Assembly: GCA_031291595.1 (NCBI GenBank)
Contig: JARLIU010000029.1
Coordinates: 1 to 44,908 of the forward strand
Direction of reading: 5' to 3'
From: Ancalomicrobiaceae bacterium
Lineage (GTDB): Bacteria > Pseudomonadota > Alphaproteobacteria > Rhizobiales > Ancalomicrobiaceae
Length of the DNA stretch: 44,908 nt
The stretch's first letter is position 1. Each line of letters starts with the position of its first letter. Below are positions 36,140-43,510 of the stretch, in pieces. The notes beneath the pieces were generated by a model, which did not search any database, had not been told where the DNA came from, and was given only the letters and a program-made list of their open reading frames with translations. The position numbers and the translations under genes are program-made.

Positions 36140-36934
36140 TCAGGCGTCGAGAAATTGCCGGCTGGCGACCGGTTCGTCGTCAAGATCCATGACGTCGCCG
36201 GCCTCGAGCCCGTAGAGTTCGCGCGCCACGTCCTCGGTCAGGTCGAAGGCCTTGCCATCGAACACGACGCGGCCGGCGGACATGCCGATCAGGCGGTCGC
36301 AATAGGCGCGTGCCAGATCGAGCGAATGCAGGTTGCAGAGAACGGTGATGCCGAAGTCCTTGTTCATCCGCTGCAAGGCGTCCATGACGATCTTGGTGTT
36401 GCGCGGATCGAGCGAGGCGATCGGCTCGTCGGCGAGCACGATCTTGGGCTCCTGCACCAGCGCACGGGCAATCGCCACGCGTTGCTGTTGGCCGCCCGAC
36501 AGGCTGTCGGCGCGCTGTGCGGCGAGATTGGCGATGTCGAAAGCCTCGAGCGCGGCGAGCGCCATGGCCATGTCCTGGCGCGACCACAGCCTGAGGACGG
36601 AGGGAACGGTCGACACCTTGTTGAGTCGGCCCATGAGCACGTTGGTCAGCACATCGAGGCGGCCGACCAGATTGAATTGCTGGAACACCATGGCGCAATC
36701 GGCACGCCAGTCCCTGAGCGCCTTGCCCTTGAGCGCGGTCACGTCGCGATCGTGATAGACGATGCGGCCGGACGTCGGCTCGGCGAGGCGGTTGATTTGC
36801 CTAAGGAGCGTTGACTTGCCGGCGCCGGAACGGCCGATGATGCCGACGAAACTGCCTTCCGCTACCTTCAGTGTCACGTCGTCCAGCGCCCGTTTGCTGC
36901 CGAAATGTCGTGAAAGCCCTTCGATTGAAAGCAT
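36140..36934 (-). CDS. phnC: Phosphonate ABC importer ATP-binding protein PhnC
   Basis: This 264-residue ATPase powers phosphonate import. It has Walker [10 protein letters not shown], the PhnC-typical [25 protein letters not shown], signature [15 protein letters not shown] and Walker [16 protein letters not shown]. The start is ATG at 36934. It opens the phnCDEE operon, with its promoter in the 180-base divergent region shared with the hexapeptide acyltransferase gene. Confidence 0.95.
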   Translation of the reverse strand: MLSIEGLSRHFGSKRALDDVTLKVAEGSFVGIIGRSGAGKSTLLRQINRLAEPTSGRIVYHDRDVTALKGKALRDWRADCAMVFQQFNLVGRLDVLTNVLMGRLNKVSTVPSVLRLWSRQDMAMALAALEAFDIANLAAQRADSLSGGQQQRVAIARALVQEPKIVLADEPIASLDPRNTKIVMDALQRMNKDFGITVLCNLHSLDLARAYCDRLIGMSAGRVVFDGKAFDLTEDVARELYGLEAGDVMDLDDEPVASRQFLDA

Positions 36935-37054
36935 GTCGCTGTCCCGGTCAATTCGGATCGGGGCCGACTCCTAGTCGCGCTCGGCAACGCTTTCATGACG
37001 TCCCCGGAAGCATCTATCGAATGACAGGTGACCTTAGCCGGATATTCATTTGAG

Positions 37055-37072
37055 ACGTCATAGAATTGTCGC
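37055..37072 (+). promoter_or_regulatory. Possible degenerate Pho box in the phnC divergent region
   Basis: ACGTCATAGAATTGTCGC shows two 7-base units four apart that match CTGTCAT at 5 and 4 positions. A perfect half-site CTGTCAT lies on the other strand at 37027-37021 but without a good second half. PhoB control of phn genes is well known in rhizobia, so the search was prompted by expectation; the site is weak. Confidence 0.25.
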
Positions 37073-37116
37073 GAATACCATGGCAACGAGCAGGTTCGAT
37101 CTGGGGAGAGATGACT

Positions 37117-37761
37117 ATGGATAATTTTGCGGATGCCCGCTCGTCCGGGAAAAAGCTTGGAGACCTGCCGTTCATTCATCCGACGGCGCATGTGCGTGAC
37201 GTCCGTTTCGGCCGTTATACCGAGGTCGGCGAGCGCACCAGGATCGCCGAGAGCGGCATGGACGACTATTCCTATGTCGTCAACGACTCCGACATCATCT
37301 ACACCACCATCGGCAAGTTCTGCTCGATCGCGGCGATGACCCGCATCAATCCCGGCAATCATCCGATGCACCGCGCCACGCAGGCTCATTTCACCTACCG
37401 GTCGTCGGCCTACTTCGACGGCGAAGCAGATGATCAGGCCTTCTTCGACTGGCGGCGCCAGCATCGCGTCAGCCTCGGCCACGACATCTGGGTCGGCCAT
37501 GGCGCCATCATCCTCGCCGGCCGCACCATCGGCACCGGTGCGGTGGTGGCGGCCGGCGCGGTCGTCTCCAAGGATGTGGCGCCCTATACCATCGTCGCCG
37601 GCACGCCCGCCCGCGTCGTCAAGCGGCGCTTCGACGAGAAGACCGCCGAACGCATGCTGGCGCTCGCGTGGTGGGATTGGGAGCACGAACGCCTGCACGC
37701 CGCGCTGCCGGATTTCCGTGCGCTCACGGCGGAGGAATTCCTGGAGAAGCACGAGGGGTGA
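37117..37761 (+). CDS. Phosphonate-type hexapeptide-repeat acyltransferase
   Basis: The 214-residue protein is a left-handed beta-helix transferase with hexapeptide repeats ([55 protein letters not shown]) and an upstream [18 protein letters not shown] containing the likely catalytic His. It resembles the chloramphenicol-acetyltransferase-like proteins regularly found in phn clusters (the TIGR03308-type family), which may acetylate aminoalkylphosphonates or play a related part. The ATG at 37117 is preferred over 37111 because GGGGAG at 37103-37108 is correctly spaced. It is divergent from phnC. Confidence 0.85.
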   Translation: MDNFADARSSGKKLGDLPFIHPTAHVRDVRFGRYTEVGERTRIAESGMDDYSYVVNDSDIIYTTIGKFCSIAAMTRINPGNHPMHRATQAHFTYRSSAYFDGEADDQAFFDWRRQHRVSLGHDIWVGHGAIILAGRTIGTGAVVAAGAVVSKDVAPYTIVAGTPARVVKRRFDEKTAERMLALAWWDWEHERLHAALPDFRALTAEEFLEKHEG

Positions 37762-37793
37762 GTGGGCTCGCTGCGGCGATTGCTGGCCCTGTC

Positions 37794-37937
37794 ACCCCTC
37801 TCCCGCCCTTCGGGCACCCTGCCCCACAAGGGGGGAGGGCGAAAGAGCCGCAGGGACGGTGGTTTCAGCAAGGTCGAAGGGCGCCTCATCCCCCCCCCCC
37901 CTTGGGGGGGAGGGTGCCCGAAGGGCGGGAGAGGGGT
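37794..37937. repeat. Paired REP-like palindromes with 27-bp perfect inverted arms
   Basis: The 27 bases 37794-37820 recur in perfect inverted form at 37911-37937. Inside the right copy there is a run of 12 C (37890-37901) followed by TT and 7 G (37904-37910); the left copy has the related GCCCCACAAGGGGGGAGGGC. This is the architecture of two REP elements facing each other, between two convergent genes. It could stop transcription from both sides or be a non-autonomous mobile repeat. Confidence 0.8.
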
Positions 37938-37964
37938 TCAAAGCGTCGGAAAACGTCGCGCCGC

Positions 37965-39224
37965 TTACCGCGGCAACAGTTTCTTCGTCTCGGCCGCCAT
38001 GGTGGCGAGCGTCTCTTCCGGCGTGGTCTTCTGCTCGATCAGGCCGCCGAGATTGTCGACGATCACCTGGGTGATCTTGACGCCGTTGTTGCCGGGGAAG
38101 GCGTACCACGGCACCATTACCGGCAGCTGCTTCAGCCCGGCGAGGAACAGCGGGTTCTTGGCGTAGAAGCTCTTCAGGTACTTGTCGTCCTCAGCGGCGA
38201 GCGCGTTGGTCGGCACGTAGCCGGTGCCCGGCACGACGATCGATTCGCCGAACGGGCCGGTGACGAACTTCATGAAGTCGAAGACGACCTTCTGCTTCGC
38301 CGGGTCCTGAGTGAACATGACGATGGCATTGCCGCCGGTCGGCAGATGGCCGTTCGTCGCGTCCAGGCCGGGGTAGGTGGTGGTGCGGAGCTCGAACTTG
38401 TCGCCGACGCCGTTGATGGTCGACTTGAGCGCGCCGGTGGTCCAGAAGAACATGCCGGTCTTGCCTGCGGTGAACGCCTGCTTCATGGCGTCCGGGCTCA
38501 GCACCGGCATCTTGCCCTCCTTGACGAAGCGGGCGAGCAGATTGACCGCCTTGTTGCCGGCCTCGGCGTCGAAGGCGACCGACTTTTCGTCCACCGACAT
38601 CATCGTGCCGCCGTTGGAGAACACCAGCGCCGAGAACATCCAGTCATCGAGCGCCCAGAAATAGCTCATGCCGTTCACGCCGTCGCCGAGATCGTTGATC
38701 TTGGCGGCGAGCTTGATGACGCCGTCCCAATCCCTGGGCATGTTGTCCGGGTCGCCGCCGGCCTTCTTAACGAGGTCGGCGTTGTAATAGAAGATCGGGC
38801 TCGAGGCGGCGAAGGCGAGGCCGACCTGGCGGTCCTTGAAGCGACCGAGGCCGAGGATCTGGTCGGTGAAGCCTTCGGCCGCGAGGTTCTTGTCCTCGGC
38901 GAGAATCGGCTTCAGATCGACGCCAATGTTCTTCTCGGCCAGCACGCGCAGACGGTTGAGGCCGACGAAGGAAACGTCCGGCATGTCGGACGTGCCGGCC
39001 TGACGCAGGAGGAGTTGCAGGCCTTCGTCATAGGACGCCGACGGGCTGACGAAGGTGATCTTCACGTCCGGATGGCTCTTGACGTACTCGTCGGCGATCT
39101 TCGCCATCACGTCCTTGAAGAAGCCCGGCATCGGGTAGTGGACGGTGATTTCGGTTGTTGCGGCCATGGCCGGACCGGCCATGAGGGCCATGCCGGCGAC
39201 GAGGCCCATGATCATGCGACGCAT
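37965..39224 (-). CDS. Ugp-like ABC importer substrate-binding protein
   Basis: This periplasmic binding protein of the sugar/glycerol-phosphate family 1 type is 419 residues long with signal peptide MRRMIMGLVAGMALMAGPAMA. The mature start TTEITVHYPMPGFFKDVMAKIADEY and the segments GTSDMPDVSFVGLNRLRVLAEKN, GLAFAASSPIFYYN and the closing QKTTPEETLATMAAETKKLL are characteristic of the UgpB/MalE superfamily. The substrate is not evident from sequence. ATG at 39224 is preceded by GGGAG. It is the last gene of its operon, an unusual position, since binding-protein genes usually come first. Confidence 0.88.
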   Translation of the reverse strand: MRRMIMGLVAGMALMAGPAMAATTEITVHYPMPGFFKDVMAKIADEYVKSHPDVKITFVSPSASYDEGLQLLLRQAGTSDMPDVSFVGLNRLRVLAEKNIGVDLKPILAEDKNLAAEGFTDQILGLGRFKDRQVGLAFAASSPIFYYNADLVKKAGGDPDNMPRDWDGVIKLAAKINDLGDGVNGMSYFWALDDWMFSALVFSNGGTMMSVDEKSVAFDAEAGNKAVNLLARFVKEGKMPVLSPDAMKQAFTAGKTGMFFWTTGALKSTINGVGDKFELRTTTYPGLDATNGHLPTGGNAIVMFTQDPAKQKVVFDFMKFVTGPFGESIVVPGTGYVPTNALAAEDDKYLKSFYAKNPLFLAGLKQLPVMVPWYAFPGNNGVKITQVIVDNLGGLIEQKTTPEETLATMAAETKKLLPR

Positions 39225-39261
39225 GGTGACGCTCCCAGGTTGGTTGGATGCAGGTATCGGC

Positions 39262-40113
39262 TCAGCCCTTCAGCCCCGAGGAGGTCACCCCCTCGATGAA
39301 GGCCTTCTGGGCGAAGAGAAACAGCAGGATCAGCGGCAACGTTGCGATGACGGTCGCCGCCATCAGCGCGCCGTAGTCGTCGCCGGCCTCGGCCGCGCGG
39401 AAGAACAGCAGACCTAAGGGCGGCGTCGCCAGTTCGGTCTTGGTGATCACCACCGACGGCCAGTAGAGGTCGTTCCAGTGGGCGACGACCGAGAACACGG
39501 CAAACGACGTCGCCGCCGGCCAGATATTCGGCAAGACGACCCGCCAGCAAATGCCGAGTTCCGACATGCCGTCCATGCGCGCCGCCTGGATCAGATCGTC
39601 GGGGATCGACTTGATCGCTTGGCGGAATTGGAAGATGGCGAACACCGATAGGACGAACGGGATCACCAGGATCGCCAGCGTGTTGATCAGGTCGAGCGCC
39701 TTTGCCGCGGCATAGAGCGGGATCGACAGCGCGTGGATCGGCACCAGAAGCCCGAGGATCACCGAGCCGAACAGCAGTTCTCGACCACGGAATTTGAGTT
39801 TTGCCAGCGCATAGGCCGCCGGCAGCGCAAACACGATCTGAAAGGCGACGATCGTCACGCAGACGACGGTGCCGTTGACGAGGATCCGCCCCATCGGCAC
39901 CCGGCTGAGCGCCTTGCCGTAGTTGACGAGGAACGACCAGTGATCGGGGATCAGCGACAGGGATGAGGCGAAGACCTCGGATTGCGGCTTCAGCGATGTC
40001 GACAGCATCCACAGGTACGGCATCAGGAAGACCAGCGCCGCTGCCCCGAGCACGACGAGCCGGGCGACGCGGCAGATCCGGCAGGAGCCGGGCAGGTGCG
40101 TCGCCGCGCTCAT
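39262..40113 (-). CDS. Ugp-like ABC importer permease (UgpE/MalG type)
   Basis: This 283-residue inner-membrane permease has six membrane segments, beginning LVVLGAAALVFLMPYLWMLSTSLK, with the EAA loop IQAARMDGMSELGICWRVVLPNIWP near residue 190. It forms the channel with the permease just upstream. ATG at 40113 overlaps the stop of that gene by 4 bases (ATGA). The frame extends much further upstream, but that part is antisense or shadow reading of the partner gene. Confidence 0.9.
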   Translation of the reverse strand: MSAATHLPGSCRICRVARLVVLGAAALVFLMPYLWMLSTSLKPQSEVFASSLSLIPDHWSFLVNYGKALSRVPMGRILVNGTVVCVTIVAFQIVFALPAAYALAKLKFRGRELLFGSVILGLLVPIHALSIPLYAAAKALDLINTLAILVIPFVLSVFAIFQFRQAIKSIPDDLIQAARMDGMSELGICWRVVLPNIWPAATSFAVFSVVAHWNDLYWPSVVITKTELATPPLGLLFFRAAEAGDDYGALMAATVIATLPLILLFLFAQKAFIEGVTSSGLKG

Positions 40114-41033
40114 GAGTAGTGCACCCGTCTGTCGAGGACCCGGGTCTGCAACACGACGAGGACCAGCAGCACGACGATGAACACCACCGCCATCGCCGAG
40201 GCCGAGCCGATCTGCAGGTAGGTGAAACCCTGCTTGAAGATCGTCCACAACAGCACTTCCGAGGCCTTCGCCGGCCCGCCTTCGGTCAGCGTGTAGACGG
40301 TCTCGAACACTTTCAACGCGTTGATCATTGTTACGGTCGTAACAAACAATGTCGTCGGCCCGAGCATCGGCCAGGTGACGAGCCGGAAGCGGTCTAAGGG
40401 GCTCTTGGCGCCGTCGATCTCGGCCGCCTGGTAGAGCTGCGGGTCGATGGCGGTGAGGCCGGCGAGGAACAACACCATGGCGAAGCCGGTCGCCTGCCAG
40501 ATGCCGATGACGGCCAGACCGGTGAGCACCCAGTCGCTCGACGACAGCCAGTTGATGGCGGGCAGCCCGACGAGCCGGAACATCTGGTTGATCGGCCCGA
40601 TGGTCGGATGCATCAGGTATTGCCACACCGAGGCCATGGCGACCGTCAGCGACACCACCGGCAGGAAGAAGGCCGAGCGGAAGAAGCCTTTGAGTTCCAC
40701 GCTCGATTCGATCAGCAGCGCCAGCCCGAGCCCGAGCGCCACCGAGGCGGGCGCGACCAGGAGGACGAAGCGCGCCGTGTTCCAGATCGAGATGCGGAAC
40801 GTGCGGTCTCCGGCGAGATCGCTGTAGTTGGAAACGCCGATGAAATGCCACTCGCTGCTACCGAGTTCGGCGTCCGTCAGCGACAGGCCGAACACCGCGA
40901 TGGTCGGGGCGATGAGCAGGACGATGACGAGCAGCATCACCGGTGCGCTCAGGCGCCAGCCGGCGTACTCCTCCTGGCGGACGCGCACCTCGCTCGTCCT
41001 GGCTCGACTGGTCGCGGCGCCGGCCTCAGCCAT
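40110..41033 (-). CDS. Ugp-like ABC importer permease (UgpA/MalF type)
   Basis: The 307-residue permease has six predicted membrane segments, the first being APVMLLVIVLLIAPTIAVFGLSL. The EAA loop is YQAAEIDGAKSPLDRFRLVTWPML. The C-terminal segments include SASAMAVVFIVVLLVLVVL. The start at 41033 overlaps the ATPase stop by 8 bases, and its end overlaps the next permease. Substrate specificity cannot be read from it; Ugp-like is based on the company it keeps. Confidence 0.9.
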   Translation of the reverse strand: MAEAGAATSRARTSEVRVRQEEYAGWRLSAPVMLLVIVLLIAPTIAVFGLSLTDAELGSSEWHFIGVSNYSDLAGDRTFRISIWNTARFVLLVAPASVALGLGLALLIESSVELKGFFRSAFFLPVVSLTVAMASVWQYLMHPTIGPINQMFRLVGLPAINWLSSSDWVLTGLAVIGIWQATGFAMVLFLAGLTAIDPQLYQAAEIDGAKSPLDRFRLVTWPMLGPTTLFVTTVTMINALKVFETVYTLTEGGPAKASEVLLWTIFKQGFTYLQIGSASAMAVVFIVVLLVLVVLQTRVLDRRVHYS

Positions 41034-42213
41034 GCATGGCCTCCGCAGCGTGGGGAGCGGCGAGCGACGTGCCGGTGCGCAGCCGGTCGCCGGAGGGCGC
41101 GAACAGCATCAACTGCCTGATCGGCAGCACCAGTTGGAATACACGGCTGTCGGCCGGGGGAACGAAGTCGTGTCCGACCCTGAGTTCGACGCTTTCGCCG
41201 GTCGCGAGCGTGCCGTGCGCGATGGCGCCGGCGCCGAGGAATTCCAGTCGCGTCAGGCTGAAGCTGACGGCGACCTCGCCGTCGCCTGGCCGCTCCTGCG
41301 GTCCGATCCGGCCGTGTTCGGGGCGGAAGCCGACGCGCAGCACCGAACCATGGAAATCGCCGAGCCCGTCCGCGATGACAGTCGGCCCAAGCCGGGCGAC
41401 GCCATCGCTGCCGACATCGGCGGCGGCGAGGTTGATCTTTGGCGAGCCGATGAATTCCGCCACCTCGATATGGTCAGGATCGTCGTAGATGGCGCGCGGG
41501 GTGGCGACCTGCAGCAGTCGGCCCTCCTTCATCACCGCCACCCGGTCGGCCATGGACAGCGCCTCTTCCTGGTCGTGCGTGACGTAGACGGTGGTCGCCC
41601 CCAGGCGGCGGTGCAGGTCGACGATCTCGGAGCGGGTATGGACCCTGAGCGCCGCATCGAGGTTCGATAAGGGCTCGTCCATGAGAAACGCCTTCGGCTC
41701 GCGCACGATGGCGCGCCCGAGCGCGACGCGCTGACGCTGGCCGCCTGACATCTGGCCGGGCTTGCGGTCGAGAAGAGCGGCGATCTTCAGGCTGTCGGCA
41801 ACCGAGCCGACCTTGTCGGCGATCTTGGCGTCGACCGCCCGCCGTCCCGGCATCATCGGGCCGACGAAGGGCAGCCGTTGCCAGGCGTTCATGCGGCGCA
41901 TCACCAAGGGCACGGCCATGTTCTGCCGCGCCGTCAGATGCGGGTAGAGCGCGTAGGACTGGAACACCATGGCGACGTCGCGATCCGCGGCCCGGCGCGC
42001 CGTCACATCCTGGCCGGCGATCGAGATGCGGCCGTCATCGAGGCTTTCCAGCCCGGCGAGGATCCGCAACAGCGTGGACTTGCCGCAGCCCGACGGCCCG
42101 ACCAGGGCGAGGAATTCGCCTTGGGCGATGTCGAGCGATACGGACTTCAGCGCCAGCGTCGCGCCGTAGCGCTTGGCGACCGAGCGAAACGAGATCTGCG
42201 GCGGCGCACTCAT
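41026..42213 (-). CDS. Ugp/MalK-type ABC importer ATP-binding protein
   Basis: This 395-residue ATPase has Walker A GPSGCGKST, signature [15 protein letters not shown], Walker B FLMDEPLSNLDA and a C-terminal OB-fold regulatory extension (TOBE-type, from about residue 255), as in MalK and UgpC. An insertion around MNAWQRLPFVGPMMPGRRAV follows the Q-loop, longer than in most relatives. ATG at 42213 is preferred because GAGGA stands just before it; an ATG at 42228 is possible and would overlap the phosphodiesterase gene by 8 bases. Confidence 0.92.
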   Translation of the reverse strand: MSAPPQISFRSVAKRYGATLALKSVSLDIAQGEFLALVGPSGCGKSTLLRILAGLESLDDGRISIAGQDVTARRAADRDVAMVFQSYALYPHLTARQNMAVPLVMRRMNAWQRLPFVGPMMPGRRAVDAKIADKVGSVADSLKIAALLDRKPGQMSGGQRQRVALGRAIVREPKAFLMDEPLSNLDAALRVHTRSEIVDLHRRLGATTVYVTHDQEEALSMADRVAVMKEGRLLQVATPRAIYDDPDHIEVAEFIGSPKINLAAADVGSDGVARLGPTVIADGLGDFHGSVLRVGFRPEHGRIGPQERPGDGEVAVSFSLTRLEFLGAGAIAHGTLATGESVELRVGHDFVPPADSRVFQLVLPIRQLMLFAPSGDRLRTGTSLAAPHAAEAMHG

Positions 42214-42220
42214 CGGGTCC

Positions 42221-43045
42221 TCATGCATCTTCCGCCGCGAACGGCGGATAGATCAGGTCGTGCAGGGGATCGAGCGGCAGGTCGCGGGCGTCTTCGGGAA
42301 AGACGAAGCGATGGGTGAACCCGTCAGGAGAAAATTCGTATTCGACCCAGCCGATACGCCGGTCGCCGCCGAGGTCTTCCTGCATGTCGCCGCACACGAA
42401 CGAGCCGGCAGGGGACCAGATGTGCTCGATGCCGCCGATCGTCCGATGCTTGGCGATGTGCAGATGGCCGGAGGCGACGAGGCGGAGATCCGACTGGCCG
42501 AGCGCCGCCAGCAGTGGCCGCCGCCGTTCCGGCACCACGGTCCAATAGCCACGCGGTCCCTCGTCGAGCGTGTCGATGCAGAGCGGCTTGTGCAGGAACA
42601 GCGCGACCTTGGCATCGACGCGAGCGACGTCGGCGAGCCAGTCGATCTGTTCCTCGTCTTCCCGGTGGCCGGTCGCAAACAGCATGGCGTTGAGGCCGAT
42701 CAGCCGCCAGCCTGGGATGTCCTCGACCCAGCGGTCGGGACCGATCACCCGGCGGAACGTCTCGAGCCTTGCATCGTCGAGCGGCTGGTCGGCGCGGATC
42801 TCGACACGGTCGCCGACATCGTGATTGCCGGGAACGGCTTTGACCGGCACGCCCAACGAGCGGTGCCATCCGGCCGCCAGCGCCAGATCGGCCGGGCTGA
42901 CGGCACCGTTCATCGACAGATCGCCGGTATTGATGACCAGATCGGCGCCGGAAGCCGCGACGTGGCGTCCGATCGTCTCCGCGTTGGCTGCGAAGTGCGA
43001 GAATTCAGCCGAAAGATGCGTGTCCGATATCTGAATGATGCGCAA
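42221..43045 (-). CDS. Class III phosphodiesterase (metallophosphoesterase, CpdA/GpdQ-like)
   Basis: The 274-residue enzyme has the full two-metal metallophosphoesterase set: ISDTHLS (D-x-H) at the start, NTGDLSMNG (G-D), PGNHDVGD (G-N-H-D), a later His in LFLHKPL and SGHLHIAKH (G-H-x-H). This subgroup includes cyclic-nucleotide and glycerophosphodiester phosphodiesterases. It lacks a signal peptide, so it acts in the cytoplasm, on imported or internal phosphodiesters. TTG at 43045 is chosen for the strong GGAGGT five bases upstream and because family sequence starts there. It is the first gene of the Ugp-like importer operon, suggesting that it cleaves what the importer brings in. Confidence 0.86.
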   Translation of the reverse strand: MRIIQISDTHLSAEFSHFAANAETIGRHVAASGADLVINTGDLSMNGAVSPADLALAAGWHRSLGVPVKAVPGNHDVGDRVEIRADQPLDDARLETFRRVIGPDRWVEDIPGWRLIGLNAMLFATGHREDEEQIDWLADVARVDAKVALFLHKPLCIDTLDEGPRGYWTVVPERRRPLLAALGQSDLRLVASGHLHIAKHRTIGGIEHIWSPAGSFVCGDMQEDLGGDRRIGWVEYEFSPDGFTHRFVFPEDARDLPLDPLHDLIYPPFAAEDA

Positions 43046-43207
43046 GATCCACCTCCGCCCCACGTCCGGTCTCGGGTAGTCCCGGCACATGACGGGAAGA
43101 TGAAGCGGCGTCTTGAATGAACGGCGTCGGGGTTTGCTGCGGCTGGACGAATCTCACGCGAATGGGGCATATGGAGGCGAGGCAAACCCGCCCTCCGCTG
43201 CATCGCC

Positions 43208-43459
43208 ATGCTTGTCCGGTTCATCGCCTCGCTCGTGAAGCTGACTGCCGCCTCGCTTGGCGTCGGCGTGCTATTGTCGCTCGTCCACATCACCCATGCC
43301 GACGTGCTGGCGCATCTCGGCCTGACGCCGGATCAGTTCGTCGAACTGATCATGCGCGGCGTGGCCTGGGCCATCCCCAAGATCGGGCTCGGCGCCTTCA
43401 TCGTCGTTCCGATCTGGATCGTCATCAATGTGCTGCGTCCGCCGCATCGCGGCGACTGA
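43208..43459 (+). CDS. DUF6460 small membrane protein
   Basis: This 83-residue protein has two membrane segments (ASLVKLTAASLGVGVLLSLVHI and KIGLGAFIVVPIWIVINVL) separated by ADVLAHLGLTPDQFVELIMRGVAWA, ending in a short basic tail RPPHRGD. It belongs to a small family of unknown role (DUF6460, from memory) found upstream of glutamine synthetase-like genes in Rhizobiales. The start is ATG at 43208. It is divergent from the phosphodiesterase operon and 51 bases ahead of the next gene, so the two are likely co-transcribed. Confidence 0.75.
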   Translation: MLVRFIASLVKLTAASLGVGVLLSLVHITHADVLAHLGLTPDQFVELIMRGVAWAIPKIGLGAFIVVPIWIVINVLRPPHRGD

Positions 43460-43510
43460 CGCGCCGAGGGCCGCGCGGCGCCCAGCCCTCCTGTCGCTTA
43501 AGGAAACCCC

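Noticed and set aside
37668-39299. 543-codon plus-strand frame over the REP pair and the binding-protein gene
   Set aside because: It runs through palindromic repeats and antisense sequence; it is not a protein.
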